Shown here piece after piece: positions 1-7,103 of a stretch of 25,641 bases of DNA. Both the position numbers and the translations under genes were made by a program. The stretch is from an uncultured Clostridium sp. (GTDB lineage: Bacteria > Bacillota > Clostridia > Clostridiales > Clostridiaceae), in the NCBI RefSeq assembly GCF_934754925.1, contig NZ_CAKVJA010000039.1, positions 1 through 25,641 of the forward strand, written 5' to 3'. Numbering within the stretch: position 1 is the stretch's first letter; every line of letters starts with the position of its first letter. The notes beneath the pieces are model-generated. The model was not told where the DNA came from. It worked only from the letters and a program-made list of their open reading frames with translations, and did not search any database.

Positions 1-21
1 AATTAAATTTAATTATTAATT

Positions 22-750
22 TTATAAAAGATTTAGACAGTTTACATCAAGTTGATAAGTTACATCTTTTCTTTCAACAATAATATTAATTTTCTTTTTT
101 AATTCTTCATCATCCATAATTTTTGTTATAAGTTCTCTTGTTGGATTCATAGCATAAGGTATTCCAACAGACTTGAACATTGTAAAATCACCAGCAGTAT
201 CACCATAAGCATAGCTTTTACTTAAATCAATGTCATACTTTTCGCATAATTCCTTAATAGCCTTCTTTTTACTTTCAGAATCCCACATAGGAGTAATATA
301 TCCATTATATTTATTATCTTTATCTAATTCATATATTGTCCCTCTATAGTCATCCATATGATATTTTAAAGACATTTCTCTAACTAGTTCTATAGGAGAA
401 CCTGAAATAGCAATAACAATATCTCCATTTTCTTTATGCCATTTAATTCTTTCTCTTGAGAATGTATAAACTCTGTCTCCTTTTTGTTCAATAACTTTTT
501 TAGCAATATAATCTATATGATATTTATCTAATCCTTTAATAGCTTCTATATATACATCAACCATTTTTAAAAGATAAGTATCATAATCACCTTGTCTTTT
601 ATCCCAATTAATATAAGCAGGTTTTACTTCTTTAAACCACTTATTTTCATCGACTAAATCATATTTAATTATTTTTTTAAATACTTCAGTAATAAGTCCT
701 TCTCTATATATTGTTCCGTCTATATCAAAAAATGCAGCTCTTCTTGACAT
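22..750 (-). CDS. HAD-superfamily hydrolase, subfamily IB (phosphoserine-phosphatase-like)
   Basis: Predicted cytoplasmic phosphatase of 242 residues. HAD motif I is FFDIDGT, with the nucleophile Asp9 and the general acid Asp11. Motif II is the Ser in AISGSP near residue 116. Motif III/IV is GDTAGDF at about 183-189, preceded by a lysine-rich stretch (SKKKAIKEL) that supplies the motif III lysine. The order and spacing match the IB hydrolases related to SerB, but specificity cannot be read from the sequence, so the substrate is unknown. The ATG is preceded by AGGAGG (seen as cctcct at 757-762). The gene diverges from the thi operon, and its stop lies 21 bases from the window edge, so nothing can be said about what follows it. 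Family confident, substrate not. Confidence 0.88.
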   Translation of the reverse strand: MSRRAAFFDIDGTIYREGLITEVFKKIIKYDLVDENKWFKEVKPAYINWDKRQGDYDTYLLKMVDVYIEAIKGLDKYHIDYIAKKVIEQKGDRVYTFSRERIKWHKENGDIVIAISGSPIELVREMSLKYHMDDYRGTIYELDKDNKYNGYITPMWDSESKKKAIKELCEKYDIDLSKSYAYGDTAGDFTMFKSVGIPYAMNPTRELITKIMDDEELKKKINIIVERKDVTYQLDVNCLNLL

Positions 751-798
751 TAAAAAACCTCCTTATTTTTTTATTAGTATATGCAAATATTAATATAT

Positions 799-827
799 AT
801 AATAATAAATAAGTTAATAAAGTGCAA
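799..827 (-). promoter_or_regulatory. Probable sigma-A promoter of the HAD gene
   Basis: On the minus strand, TTGCAC (822-827) is followed after 17 bases by TATTAT (799-804), about 50 bases upstream of the HAD start codon. Both boxes are one or two bases from consensus. The region is AT-rich, so chance matches are possible. Confidence 0.45.
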
Positions 828-865
828 ACAAAATTAAGGAAATAAAAGAAAAATGTTAGAAAATA

Positions 866-893
866 TTGACAATAAAATACAAAGTAATATAAT
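866..893 (+). promoter_or_regulatory. Sigma-A promoter of the thiamin operon
   Basis: Perfect TTGACA (866-871) and perfect TATAAT (888-893) separated by 16 bases. Initiation would fall near 900, just upstream of the TPP aptamer, as expected for a riboswitch leader. Confidence 0.85.
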
Positions 894-914
894 TAAGATG
901 TAATAATTAAATAA

Positions 915-998
915 AAATGCTAGGGGTGCCATAAGGCTGAGAAATAAATTATTATTAACCCTTGTACCTGATCTGGATAATACCAGCGTAGGAAAGCT
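915..998 (+). promoter_or_regulatory. TPP riboswitch aptamer (THI element)
   Basis: The conserved THI-box blocks occur in order: GGGGTGCC (923-930), GGCTGAGA (935-942), ACCCTTG (958-964), ACCTGATCTGGATAATACC (966-984) and AGCGTAGGAAAGC (985-997). The CTGAGA and ACCTGATCTGGAT motifs form the pyrimidine and pyrophosphate sensor helices that bind thiamin pyrophosphate. Bound TPP should favour the downstream terminator and switch off thiD-thiW. The aptamer is followed by about 115 bases of AT-rich leader before the terminator, a rather long expression platform. Confidence 0.97.
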
Positions 999-1024
999 TA
1001 TTAATGTATATTTAAAATAAATCT

Positions 1025-1048
1025 ACAAATTTTAGTGTAAAATTTTGT
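1025..1048 (+). other. Leader hairpin in the riboswitch expression platform
   Basis: ACAAATTTTA (1025-1034) pairs with the segment ending at 1048 to give ten base pairs with one bulged T and a GTG loop. No T-tract follows, so it is not a terminator. It may be a spacer helix or part of the alternative fold. The rest of 998-1111 is AT-rich with no other recognisable element. Confidence 0.4.
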
Positions 1049-1111
1049 TATATAATAAATAGTTTATATTAAATAGGATGTAGAAAAGAATTATATATTA
1101 TTTGTGATTAT

Positions 1112-1147
1112 GCAGTTATATTCCAGTGGAGTATAGCTGCTTTTTTT
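1112..1147 (+). terminator. Riboswitch-controlled intrinsic terminator before thiD
   Basis: A 13-bp stem, GCAGTTATATTCC (1112-1124) with GGAGTATAGCTGC (1128-1140), has two G-U pairs and no mismatch. The loop is AGT and seven T follow at once. It lies between the TPP aptamer and the first gene, so it is the expected OFF-state terminator. Confidence 0.93.
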
Positions 1148-1188
1148 ATTTATATATCTAAATTTAAGAGTTCAAAGGAGAAGAAAAA

Positions 1189-1992
1189 ATGAGAAATTAC
1201 AAAATACCAACATTAACAATAGCTGGTTCAGATTCATCAGGAGGGGCAGGTGTACAAGCTGATTTAAAAACATTTAGTGCAATTGGAACTTATGGAATGA
1301 GTGTAATAACTGCAATAACAGCTCAAAATACACAAGGAGTATTTCTTGTAGAAGATTTAAGTAAAGAAATAATTGAAAAGCAAATAGAAGTTGTATTTGA
1401 GGATATAGAGCCTGCAGCAGTAAAAATAGGAATGGTATCTAGTCCAGAGATTATTAATACAATAGTTAATACTTTAAAAAAATATAATCCTAAGTATCTA
1501 ATAGTAGATCCAGTTATGATATCTAAAAGTGGATATTCATTACTAAAACCAGAAGCAAAGAAAACTTTAATTGAAGAACTTATACCTATGGCATATATAA
1601 TAACTCCAAATACTCTTGAGGCTGAGGAGATAGTAGGTATGAAAATAAATACTGTTGATGATATGAGGGAAGTTGGAGAAAAAATATTAGAATTAGGTCC
1701 TAAATATGTACTGATGAAAGGTGGACATCTTCAAGGGGATGCTGTCGATGTATTAATAGGTAAGGATACTTTTGAAATTTATAAGCAAGAAAGATTAGAT
1801 AGAAAAAATACTCATGGAACAGGATGTACTTTATCCTCTGCAATAACCTCACATTTAGCTTTAGGATATGACGTAGTTGAAGCAGTGAGGTTAAGTAAGG
1901 AATATATAACTGAAGCAATAAGAGAAAGTTTTGATATTGGAAAAGGTGTAGGTCCAGTAAATCATTTTTATAAGTTTCAAAATTTAAAATAA
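1189..1992 (+). CDS. thiD: Hydroxymethylpyrimidine / phosphomethylpyrimidine kinase ThiD
   Basis: 267-residue cytoplasmic ribokinase-fold kinase. It phosphorylates 4-amino-5-hydroxymethyl-2-methylpyrimidine (HMP) to HMP-P and then HMP-PP, the pyrimidine substrate of ThiE. The N-terminal glycine-rich block GSDSSGGAGVQAD (residues 13-25) and the C-terminal anion-hole motif HGTGC with Cys213 are typical of ThiD, and the length is normal. The start follows AAAGGAG by eight bases. It is the first gene of a same-strand thiamin run, 17 bases ahead of thiM, and is under the upstream TPP riboswitch. Pyridoxal kinase is the nearest alternative, but the operon argues for ThiD. Confidence 0.96.
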   Translation: MRNYKIPTLTIAGSDSSGGAGVQADLKTFSAIGTYGMSVITAITAQNTQGVFLVEDLSKEIIEKQIEVVFEDIEPAAVKIGMVSSPEIINTIVNTLKKYNPKYLIVDPVMISKSGYSLLKPEAKKTLIEELIPMAYIITPNTLEAEEIVGMKINTVDDMREVGEKILELGPKYVLMKGGHLQGDAVDVLIGKDTFEIYKQERLDRKNTHGTGCTLSSAITSHLALGYDVVEAVRLSKEYITEAIRESFDIGKGVGPVNHFYKFQNLK

Positions 1993-2009
1993 GAAAGGAC
2001 TAGTTAAAG

Positions 2010-2819
2010 ATGCTTGAATTAATTAATAAAGTAAAAGAAATAAATCCATTAGTTCTTCATTATACAAATGAAGTTACTATAAATGATTGTGCCAATATAA
2101 CTTTAGCATTAGGTGCAAGTCCATTGATGAGTTATTCAAATGAAGAGGTTGAAGAAGTTGTAAGTATTGCAAGTTCTGTAGTTATTAATATAGGAACTAT
2201 GAATTCAAATAGATTAGATTTATTTTTACAGGCAGGAAAAGCAGCTAATAAATTTAATAAACCTGTTATTTTAGATCCAGTAGGAGTTTTTGCTACGAAA
2301 ACTAGAACTGATTTTACAAATAAACTTCTAAATAAAATCAAATTTGATGTTGTTAAAGGTAATGTGGCTGAAATAAAGTTTATAGGTGGTTTAGATGTAA
2401 GAGGACAAGGTGTTGATTCCTTTGATGATGGAGAAGATATATCAGAAGTTATTAAAAAGGTAGCTAAAAAGCTTGGATGTATAGTAGTAGCTACTGGAAA
2501 AGTTGATTTTATTAGTGATGGTAATACAGTTATAAAGATATTTAATGGAACTTCAAAATTAAAAAGTGTAACAGGTACTGGTTGTATGACTGGAAGTTTG
2601 ATAGGTAGTTATTTAGGTGCATATAACAGTCTGGAAGGTAGAGAAAGAGATAATTTCAAAAAGGTAGAAGTAGTTGCTATGGGAGTTCTTACTATGGCAG
2701 TAAGTGGAGAGTTAGCAGATAAAGATAATATAGCAATAGGAACTTTTAAAGAAGAACTTATGAATAATGTTTATGAAATGAATATTGATAAACTAAAAGA
2801 GTATGGAAGGATTGAATAG
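2010..2819 (+). CDS. thiM: Hydroxyethylthiazole kinase ThiM
   Basis: 269 residues. Phosphorylates 4-methyl-5-(2-hydroxyethyl)thiazole (THZ), producing the thiazole phosphate used by ThiE, and so is a salvage enzyme. Diagnostic features are the HYTNEVTINDCANITLALG segment near the N-terminus (thiazole-binding region), the VILDPVG block, and the VTGTGCMTG anion hole with catalytic Cys192. The ATG is preceded by GAAAGGA. Its last codons overlap the possible upstream start of tenA, and the likely tenA ATG begins one base after the stop, which suggests translational coupling. Riboswitch-controlled through the operon promoter. Confidence 0.96.
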   Translation: MLELINKVKEINPLVLHYTNEVTINDCANITLALGASPLMSYSNEEVEEVVSIASSVVINIGTMNSNRLDLFLQAGKAANKFNKPVILDPVGVFATKTRTDFTNKLLNKIKFDVVKGNVAEIKFIGGLDVRGQGVDSFDDGEDISEVIKKVAKKLGCIVVATGKVDFISDGNTVIKIFNGTSKLKSVTGTGCMTGSLIGSYLGAYNSLEGRERDNFKKVEVVAMGVLTMAVSGELADKDNIAIGTFKEELMNNVYEMNIDKLKEYGRIE

Positions 2820-2820
2820 T

Positions 2821-3474
2821 ATGAAGTTTTCAGAAGAGTTATTTGATGAAGTTAAAGAGATTTGGGATGAATATTTAAAACATCCTTTTGTAAAAGGAAT
2901 AGGTGAAGGAACTTTAGATAAAGAGAAGTTTAAGAATTATTTAATTCAAGATTATTTATATTTAAAAGATTATGCTAAAGTTTTTGCAATGGGATTAGTT
3001 AAGGCTAGAACTATGAAAGAAATGAAGTTTTATCATGAATCAATAAAAGGTGTTTTAGATGATGAAACTGCAGTTCATGTTAATTATTTAAAAGGATTTG
3101 GGTTAAGTACAGATGAGGTAGAAAAGTATAAAGTTGAGTTAACAACTGCAAGTTATACAAATTATATGCTTGGAATTGCATTAAAAGGTGATTCAAAGGA
3201 TATTGCAATGACAATAATGCCTTGTACCTGGAGTTATTACTATATCGGAAAACATTTATATGAAACATATAAGGATAGACTAGAAGAAAACTTTTATGTT
3301 CCATGGATAAAGGAGTATGCTTCAGAAGAATTTAGACAATGTACTGAAGAATGGATTGATTATATTGATGAAATATGTGAAAACATATCAGAAGATGAAA
3401 AGGAAAGGCTAAAAGATATTTTTATAAAATCCAGCCTTTATGAGATGGAATTTTGGAATATGGCAAATAAATAA
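2821..3474 (+). CDS. tenA: Thiaminase II / aminopyrimidine aminohydrolase TenA
   Basis: 217 residues from the ATG at 2821, preceded ten bases earlier by GGAAGG (2805-2810). An in-frame ATG at 2803 would add six residues but lies inside thiM and on the ribosome binding site, so I prefer 2821. TenA hydrolyses thiamin-derived aminopyrimidines to HMP for ThiD. With this start the active-site residues fall as in B. subtilis TenA: Asp44 in LIQDYLYL, Cys135 in IMPCTWSYYYIGK, and a C-terminal Glu in SLYEMEFW (residue 208). It is therefore of the cysteine-containing TenA class, associated with pyrimidine salvage. It sits between thiM and thiT in one transcription unit. Confidence 0.94.
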   Translation: MKFSEELFDEVKEIWDEYLKHPFVKGIGEGTLDKEKFKNYLIQDYLYLKDYAKVFAMGLVKARTMKEMKFYHESIKGVLDDETAVHVNYLKGFGLSTDEVEKYKVELTTASYTNYMLGIALKGDSKDIAMTIMPCTWSYYYIGKHLYETYKDRLEENFYVPWIKEYASEEFRQCTEEWIDYIDEICENISEDEKERLKDIFIKSSLYEMEFWNMANK

Positions 3475-3502
3475 ATTTAGTGTTAAGGTGGGAATGATTA
3501 AT

Positions 3503-4108
3503 ATGGTAATTTTTATTGGGATAATATCAGTAATAATATTTGCATTATATTTTAGAGATTTGAAAAGAAATCCTTTAACAACTAAGAAAATGATAGTAAT
3601 TGCAATGATGAGTGGATTATCATTTATGCTTGGGTTAATCCAATTTGTAAAATATCCTCAAGGTGGAGGAATAACATTATTTTCTATGTTACCAATAATG
3701 GTTCTTTCATTATTATATGGTAGAACTGCTGGGGTTACAGGTGGATTAATATGGGGACTTTTATCTTTATTAAATGGAGCCTATGTAATACATCCAATAC
3801 AATTTTTCTTAGATTGTTTATTTGGACCAATGGCATTAGGATTTACATGTATTTTTGGAAGTGATAAAAAATATAAAATAATTTTAGGATCATTATTTGC
3901 AGTTACTTTAAGTGTATTTTCCTATTTTGTATCAGGGGTAGTATTTTTTGCACAATTTGCACCAGAGGGAATGAATCCTTATCTTTATTCATTTTTATAT
4001 AATTTTACTAGTGCTGGTGTTGAAGGAATTTTATGTACGATTCTTATATCAATAATTCCTTTAAAGAGATTTAAAAAAGAAGTTAGTATAAAAGATACTG
4101 CAGCATAA
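3503..4108 (+). CDS. thiT: Thiamin ECF transporter S-component ThiT
   Basis: About 201 residues and six hydrophobic helices, an integral membrane substrate-binding subunit for thiamin that works with an ECF ATPase/T module encoded elsewhere. Family signatures are FVKYPQGG followed by LPIMVLSLLYG, then GLIWGLLSLLNGAYVIHPIQFFLD, the conserved substrate pocket of ThiT/YuaJ. The reading frame opens at 3440 inside tenA. The strong AAGGTGG at 3485-3491 best serves the ATG at 3503 (11 bases away). The ATG at 3494 is too close, and 3440 would add a non-conserved soluble tail. Under the TPP riboswitch. Confidence 0.92.
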   Translation: MVIFIGIISVIIFALYFRDLKRNPLTTKKMIVIAMMSGLSFMLGLIQFVKYPQGGGITLFSMLPIMVLSLLYGRTAGVTGGLIWGLLSLLNGAYVIHPIQFFLDCLFGPMALGFTCIFGSDKKYKIILGSLFAVTLSVFSYFVSGVVFFAQFAPEGMNPYLYSFLYNFTSAGVEGILCTILISIIPLKRFKKEVSIKDTAA

Positions 4109-4133
4109 ACATTGAAATGAAGAGGTGATAAAA

Positions 4134-4745
4134 ATGAAAGAATTAAAACTTTATTTAGTAACAGATTCAGATATTTTAAGAGGTAGAGATTTTTACAATA
4201 GTATTGAAGAAGCATTAAAAGGTGGAGTAACTATGCTTCAACTAAGAGAAAAAAATGCCAGTGGAAAAGAGTTTTTAGAGAAGGCAATTAAGCTTAGAGA
4301 ATTAACTAAAAAATATAATGTGAAGTTTATTATTAATGATAGGGTAGATATTGCAATGCTTTGTGATGCTGATGGTGTTCATGTTGGACAAAGTGATATA
4401 CCAGCCAATAAAGTTAGAGAGCTTATAGGAGAAGATAAGATAGTGGGAGTATCAGCAAGAACAGTAGAAGAGGCTTTAACAGCTAAAGAAAATGGGGCTG
4501 ATTATCTTGGTGTCGGAGCTATGTTTACAACAAGAACTAAGCTTGATGCAAAATCTGTATCTATAGAAAAATTAAAAGAAATAAAAGAATTGATTAAATT
4601 ACCAGTAGTAGCTATTGGAGGATTATCACTAAGTAATATTGATAAATTAAAAGAGTGTAATGTAGATGGGTATGCAGTTGTATCTGCAATACTTGGAGCT
4701 GAGAACATAAAATTAGAATGTGAAAAATGGATTGAGAAAATATAA
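4134..4745 (+). CDS. thiE: Thiamin phosphate synthase ThiE
   Basis: 203-residue TIM-barrel enzyme joining HMP-PP and thiazole phosphate to give thiamin monophosphate, the convergence point of the salvage branches of this operon. Motifs in order: LYLVTDS at the N-terminus, GVTMLQLREK (pyrophosphate/Mg site), FIINDRVDIA, DGVHVGQSD, VGVSART, and GADYLGVGAMFTTRTKLDA (the phosphate-binding loop, usually GP-F-T-TK-DA), then VVAIGGL. The frame opens at a GTG (4125), but GAGGTG at 4122-4127 is the ribosome binding site for ATG 4134. Nothing in the active-site blocks appears lost. Confidence 0.95.
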   Translation: MKELKLYLVTDSDILRGRDFYNSIEEALKGGVTMLQLREKNASGKEFLEKAIKLRELTKKYNVKFIINDRVDIAMLCDADGVHVGQSDIPANKVRELIGEDKIVGVSARTVEEALTAKENGADYLGVGAMFTTRTKLDAKSVSIEKLKEIKELIKLPVVAIGGLSLSNIDKLKECNVDGYAVVSAILGAENIKLECEKWIEKI

Positions 4746-4787
4746 AATAATAATCTTATTTTAATTAATGATATTAAAGGAGGAAAT

Positions 4788-5291
4788 ATGGAGATAGCTA
4801 AAAATAAAGATAAAACTACACAAAAAATAGTATTAAGTGGGATATTAATTGCTATAGCAACAGTTCTAGGAACATTTTCTATACCAGTATTAGGAGCAAA
4901 GGCATCGCCAGTACAGCATTTTGTTAATGTTATTGCTGGAATAACTTTAGGTCCAGTTTATGGAGTTGCTTGTGCCTTTGTAGCAGCATTACTTAGAAAT
5001 ATTTTAGGTACTGGAAGTTTATTAGCCTTTCCAGGTAGTATGGTAGGGGTATTTTTAGCAGCCCTTTTATATAAGAAATTTAAAAAGATAGAATTAGCAG
5101 TAATTGGTGAAGTTATTGGAACAGGGATAATAGGTGCTTTACTTGCATATCCGGTAGCAACAGTTTTATTAGGGAAAGAAGTTGCTTTATTTGTTTATGT
5201 TATTCCATTTTCATTAAGCTCTATTATAGGGAGTATAATTGCATATATAATATTAAAAATAAAAGTAATAAGAGAATTTTTATTAAAATAG
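4788..5291 (+). CDS. thiW: Thiazole-type ECF transporter S-component ThiW
   Basis: 167 residues, mostly hydrophobic with five to six membrane helices, matching the ThiW family of ECF S-components. ThiW is predicted (by riboswitch and operon association) to import hydroxyethylthiazole for ThiM. Signatures: KASPVQHFVNVIAG (about 38-51) and NILGTGSLLAFPGSMVG (71-87). The start follows AAAGGAGG closely. Last gene of the operon, with a terminator 18 bases downstream. The ATPase and T-component are not in the window and must be shared with other S-components. Confidence 0.93.
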   Translation: MEIAKNKDKTTQKIVLSGILIAIATVLGTFSIPVLGAKASPVQHFVNVIAGITLGPVYGVACAFVAALLRNILGTGSLLAFPGSMVGVFLAALLYKKFKKIELAVIGEVIGTGIIGALLAYPVATVLLGKEVALFVYVIPFSLSSIIGSIIAYIILKIKVIREFLLK

Positions 5292-5308
5292 AGGAAACAT
5301 AATTAGTT

Positions 5309-5350
5309 AAAATAATTGAAGTTAAATTTGTTTAATTTCAATTATTTTTT
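5309..5350 (+). terminator. Terminator of the thi operon
   Basis: An 18-bp continuous stem (5309-5326 with 5331-5348, one G-U pair) around loop TTTG, running into a T-tract. The arms contain AATAATTGAA and TTCAATTATT. The stem is AT-rich but long. It may also work in reverse. Confidence 0.85.
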
Positions 5351-5442
5351 ATTTTCTGTAAATTGAATAATAGGAAAATTTATGAATAAAATTATTCAAA
5401 AAATTGAAAATTACAACTTGAATGGTTATATTAGTAAAAAGG

Positions 5443-5450
5443 TGTATAAT
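5443..5450 (+). promoter_or_regulatory. Possible promoter of the small ORF
   Basis: TATAAT at 5445-5450, directly preceded by TG, 35 bases before the ATG at 5485. The nearest -35-like TTGAAT (5418-5423) is 21 bases away, which is too far, so this is only a -10 candidate. Confidence 0.35.
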
Positions 5451-5484
5451 ATGACATGAAAATAACATTCATGAGGTGATAACT

Positions 5485-5676
5485 ATGATATTTTGTAAAG
5501 GGAATAAGTATATTTTTAGTAAGGATGTTTATCTAGCAAGTGATGAGAGAGTAGAAAAGTTAAATGATAATCAAATAGACCAATATGATGGTTTAGAAGT
5601 ACAAGTTGCACATAGCTATTTAGGATATATAAATAATTCAAGAATTTCTTCAAGCTGGTGTAAAGAAGTTAAATAG
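5485..5676 (+). CDS. Small hypothetical protein (63 aa)
   Basis: Unrecognised small protein beginning MIFCKGNKYIF. It is acidic to neutral, without a membrane helix or signal peptide, and ends in SSSWCKEVK with a Cys near each end. ATG at 5485 with GAGGTG (5473-5478) as ribosome binding site; the frame could formally open at GTG 5476. It is monocistronic: a terminator precedes it (thi operon) and a strong one follows 12 bases after the stop. Codon use resembles the neighbours. Its own promoter candidate, ribosome binding site and terminator argue that it is expressed. No function can be assigned. Confidence 0.65.
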   Translation: MIFCKGNKYIFSKDVYLASDERVEKLNDNQIDQYDGLEVQVAHSYLGYINNSRISSSWCKEVK

Positions 5677-5687
5677 ATAATAGGAAA

Positions 5688-5717
5688 AAGATGATGCAGA
5701 AATGTATCATCTTTTTT
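5688..5717 (+). terminator. Terminator of the small ORF
   Basis: AAGATGATGCA (5688-5698) pairs with TGTATCATCTT (5703-5713), 11 bp with one G-U, around a stable GAAA tetraloop, and six to seven T follow. Confidence 0.93.
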
Positions 5718-5724
5718 GTTTAAA

Positions 5725-5800
5725 GGAAACTCACTACTCACATTCATTGGTAGGAGTAAGTTCTGATAACTAAATCTAAGATTTAGATCATCACTTAAGT
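5725..5800. repeat. Structured intergenic element of unknown nature
   Basis: Between the small ORF terminator and the sbcD promoter there is an imperfect inverted repeat (5728-5740 with 5750-5762, AACT..AGTT and CTAC..GTAG cores). It is followed by a 17-base palindrome CTAAATCT-A-AGATTTAG (5770-5786) and a CATCACTTAAG segment. There is no ORF. It could be a small dispersed repeat, the remnant end of an IS200/IS605-type element, or a structured RNA; the window alone cannot decide. Confidence 0.35.
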
Positions 5801-5830
5801 TTGATTACATATACTACTTAATTGTATAAT
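5801..5830 (+). promoter_or_regulatory. Probable sigma-A promoter of sbcDC
   Basis: TTGATT (5801-5806), an 18-base spacer, then a perfect TATAAT (5825-5830), 50 bases before the sbcD start. Confidence 0.65.
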
Positions 5831-5879
5831 TAAAAATAGATAAAATTTATACAGTGGAATAAAAAAGGAGGTAATATTT

Positions 5880-7103
5880 TTGAGAATATTACATACTGGA
5901 GATTGGCATTTAGGAAAGAACTTAGAAGGCCAAAGTAGAATGGATGAGCAAGAATTATTCTTAAAAGATTTTATAGATATAGTTGAAGAAAATAAAGTTG
6001 ATTTAGTTATAATTGCAGGAGATGTTTATGATAGTAGTAATCCACCGGCAAGAGCTGAAAAAATGTTTTATAATACATTAAAAAAACTTTCTAAAAATGG
6101 AGAAAGATTAACCTTAGTTATTGCAGGAAATCATGATAATCCAGAAAGATTAGTTGCAGCAGGGCCACTTGCTATGGAGCATGGAATAATAATGGTTGGG
6201 ACACCTAAAACTATTGTACAATGTGGTGAATATGGACAGCATAAAGTTATTAACTCAGGAGAAGGAGTTGTTGAAATAGAAATTAATAATGAAAAAGCAG
6301 TAATATTAACAGTACCATATCCAAGTGAAAAGAGATTAAATGAAGTTCTTTATGGAGAGATGGATAGTGATGAAGATAGATTAAAAACTTATGGAGAAAG
6401 AATAAAATCTTTATTTGATTCTTTAAAGAAAAACTATAGAGAAGATACTATTAATTTAGCAGTATCACATTTATTTGCTATGGGAAGTGAAGAAGGTGGC
6501 TCAGAAAGAAGTATTCAACTTGGTGGAAGCTATATTGTTAATGGGTCATGTTTACCAGAAGAAGCACAGTATATAGCTTTAGGACATGTCCATAAACCAC
6601 AGGTTGTACCAGGTACCAATAAGAAGGCAAGGTATTCAGGTTCTCCTCTTCATTATAATAAAAAGGAAATAAATATTAATAAGAAATGTTTTATTGTTGA
6701 TGTAAAACCAAAAGAAGAATGTGAAATAAAAGAAGTAGAATTTAAAGTGTATAAGCCCATAGAAATTTGGAAATGTGAAAGTATTGATGATGCAATAGAA
6801 AGATGTGAAGAAAATAAGGATAGAAATTGCTGGGTTTATTTAGAGATTAAGTGTGATAGATATATAAGAGAAGATGAAATAAAGAAGATGAAGGAAATAA
6901 AAAAGGATATTTTGGAAATAATACCAAAGCTTCAAAATTCTCAAGATGATGATGAAAATGATATTTCTATTCAAGAGAAATCTTTTGAAGAAATATTTAG
7001 AGAGTTTTATAAAAAAGAAAGAAATGTAGAAGCTGATGATGAAATTGTAAGTTTACTTTTAAAATTAATAAATGAAGAGGGGGATGAAAATGAGACCAAT
7101 TAA
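5880..7103 (+). CDS. sbcD: Exonuclease subunit SbcD (Mre11-type nuclease)
   Basis: 407-residue calcineurin-like metallophosphoesterase, the nuclease subunit of the SbcCD complex that cleaves DNA hairpins and processes blocked double-strand ends. Metal ligands are visible: Asp8 and His10 in HTGDWHLGK, Asp48 in IAGDVYD, GNHD at 83-86 (Asn84, His85), His197 in AVSHLFA, and His236/His238 in ALGHVHKPQ. Translation begins at a TTG: AGGAGG (5866-5871) is eight bases upstream, and the family N-terminus (MRILHTGDWH) matches exactly there. The 3' end overlaps sbcC by 14 bases, so the subunits are translationally coupled. The C-terminal 100 residues form the less conserved SbcC-contacting region. Confidence 0.96.
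   Translation: MRILHTGDWHLGKNLEGQSRMDEQELFLKDFIDIVEENKVDLVIIAGDVYDSSNPPARAEKMFYNTLKKLSKNGERLTLVIAGNHDNPERLVAAGPLAMEHGIIMVGTPKTIVQCGEYGQHKVINSGEGVVEIEINNEKAVILTVPYPSEKRLNEVLYGEMDSDEDRLKTYGERIKSLFDSLKKNYREDTINLAVSHLFAMGSEEGGSERSIQLGGSYIVNGSCLPEEAQYIALGHVHKPQVVPGTNKKARYSGSPLHYNKKEININKKCFIVDVKPKEECEIKEVEFKVYKPIEIWKCESIDDAIERCEENKDRNCWVYLEIKCDRYIREDEIKKMKEIKKDILEIIPKLQNSQDDDENDISIQEKSFEEIFREFYKKERNVEADDEIVSLLLKLINEEGDENETN

Noticed and set aside
1051..1056. TATAAT in the riboswitch leader as a second thi promoter
   Set aside because: No -35 at a usable distance, and initiation there would bypass the aptamer. Likely chance in AT-rich DNA.
2803..2820. Upstream ATG for tenA
   Set aside because: It overlaps the ribosome binding site and the end of thiM. 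The ATG at 2821 aligns the catalytic residues with known TenA numbering.
3440..3502. N-terminal extension of ThiT
   Set aside because: Lies in the tenA coding sequence, has no ribosome binding site and adds a segment unlike the family.
5773..5786. Palindrome before sbcDC as a LexA site
   Set aside because: Sequence CTAAATCT/AGATTTAG lacks the GAAC-N4-GTTC core.
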